A stretch of 64,000 nucleotides of DNA. Origin: Fictibacillus macauensis ZFHKF-1 (GTDB taxonomy: Bacteria; Bacillota; Bacilli; Bacillales; Fictibacillaceae). Shown in pieces: positions 63,621 to 64,000 of the stretch. Made by a program: the position numbers and the translations under genes. Each line of letters begins with the position of its first letter. The stretch's first letter is position 1. The stretch spans positions 1 through 64,000 of the forward strand of contig NZ_AKKV01000007.1 of the NCBI RefSeq assembly GCF_000269865.1, read 5' to 3'. Under the pieces are notes generated by a model, which saw only the letters and a list, made by a program, of their open reading frames with translations, searched no databases and was not told the DNA's origin.

Positions 63621-64000
63621 TTAATAGGCTTCCGGTGCTTCTAGCGGCTTTTCTTTTGTATCAAATTGAACACCGACGACAAAGATATTAATCTCGCTCG
63701 CTTCTAAAGCCGTCATGCTTTTTAAGCCTTGACGAATTTGGTCTTGAATTCCTTGTGCTACTTCTGGAATTGAAACACCGAATTTCATAATGACGTACAC
63801 ACTTACGATAATTCCTTCGTCACCAAGTTCTACTTTTACCCCTTTGTTATGGGCCTTTTTACCGAATCGTTCTGCAACACCCGTTGCAAAGTTTCCTCTC
63901 ATGGAGGCTACTCCTTCTACATCAGAAGCTGCGATACTTGCAATGACTTCGATGACTTCAGGAGAGATCTCCACACGTCCAAGTTCTGAATGATGTTCTT
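63621..64000 (-). CDS. yqhY: Asp23/Gls24-family protein YqhY (5' end outside the window)
   Basis: Partial gene; the frame stays open to the window edge. The visible part reads EHHSELGRVEISPEVIEVIA and includes MRGNFATGVAERFG, the usual YqhY core. Asp23 proteins are linked to envelope stress and, for YqhY, to acetyl-CoA carboxylase control in B. subtilis. The ATG-like starts within the window are internal. Confidence 0.93.
   Translation of the reverse strand, partial: EHHSELGRVEISPEVIEVIASIAASDVEGVASMRGNFATGVAERFGKKAHNKGVKVELGDEGIIVSVYVIMKFGVSIPEVAQGIQDQIRQGLKSMTALEASEINIFVVGVQFDTKEKPLEAPEAY

Overview
This 64 kb window is chromosomal DNA of an endospore-forming, low-to-moderate G+C Bacillaceae species. 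Its gene order largely matches the Bacillus subtilis chromosome from sigF back to yqhY. It carries spoIIAA-spoIIAB-sigF, dacF, spoIIM, mciZ, spo0A and spoIVB, plus promoter-like sequences for SigH, SigF, SigE, SigK and SigL (sigma-54). I cannot fix the genus from the sequence alone. No rRNA or tRNA genes were seen.

Layout. 1-3.1 kb: the 5' end of a probable group II intron just behind the sigF terminator, then sigF-spoIIAB-spoIIAA and dacF (all minus strand). 3.1-7.3 kb: a nucleoside salvage operon with deoB, two tandem and diverged purine nucleoside phosphorylases, and a pyrimidine nucleoside phosphorylase. 7.4-10.5 kb: xerD, yqzK, fur with PerR-like and Fur-like operators, spoIIM and nudF. 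10.6-11.8 kb (plus): mciZ, encoding a 44-residue FtsZ inhibitor, and the aldo-keto reductase yqkF. 11.8-12.1 kb: first copy of a dispersed minisatellite element. 12.1-16.9 kb: two thiolases, the CoA transferase scoAB and, divergently, HMG-CoA lyase. 17-22 kb: yqkB, a PadR regulator facing an RND efflux pump, and two HPr/Crh-like proteins lacking the catalytic histidine. 22-30 kb: two Y-family polymerases, an SDR, an MBL hydrolase, a proline T-box with proI, a 56-residue unknown gene, glpQ, the second and larger minisatellite element, and rnz. 30-37.6 kb: a MarR/Hpr-like regulator, an M20 peptidase, the propionyl/methylmalonyl-CoA module, Prli42 and yqjA. 37.7-40.5 kb: an amino acid ABC transporter with fused binding protein and permease behind an ARG-box-like site, and a bacilliredoxin. 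40.7-50.8 kb: the bkd operon (ptb-bcd-buk-lpdV-bkdAA-bkdAB-bkdB) with a textbook SigL promoter and its activator bkdR. 51-57 kb: yqzF, a YVTN beta-propeller gene with a SigK-like promoter, spo0A, spoIVB, recN and argR. 57.3-64 kb: yqxC, dxs, a 560-bp non-coding gap, ispA, xseB, xseA, nusB and the start-truncated yqhY.

How the genes work together. The window holds much of branched-chain amino acid catabolism. Bcd and the Bkd complex make branched acyl-CoAs. HMG-CoA lyase, CoA transferase and thiolases finish the leucine branch. The carboxylase, epimerase and split mutase take the propionyl-CoA made from valine and isoleucine to succinyl-CoA, which is also the usual CoA donor for the CoA transferase. 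The second theme is sporulation control: Spo0A, SigF with its anti-sigma and anti-anti-sigma factors, SpoIIM, SpoIVB, MciZ and DacF.

The items most worth a second look are the dispersed element built on alternating 21-bp units, the diverged tandem PNP, the Crh-like protein pair, the group II intron end, the SigK-like propeller gene, the B12-domain/epimerase fusion and the dxs-ispA gap.
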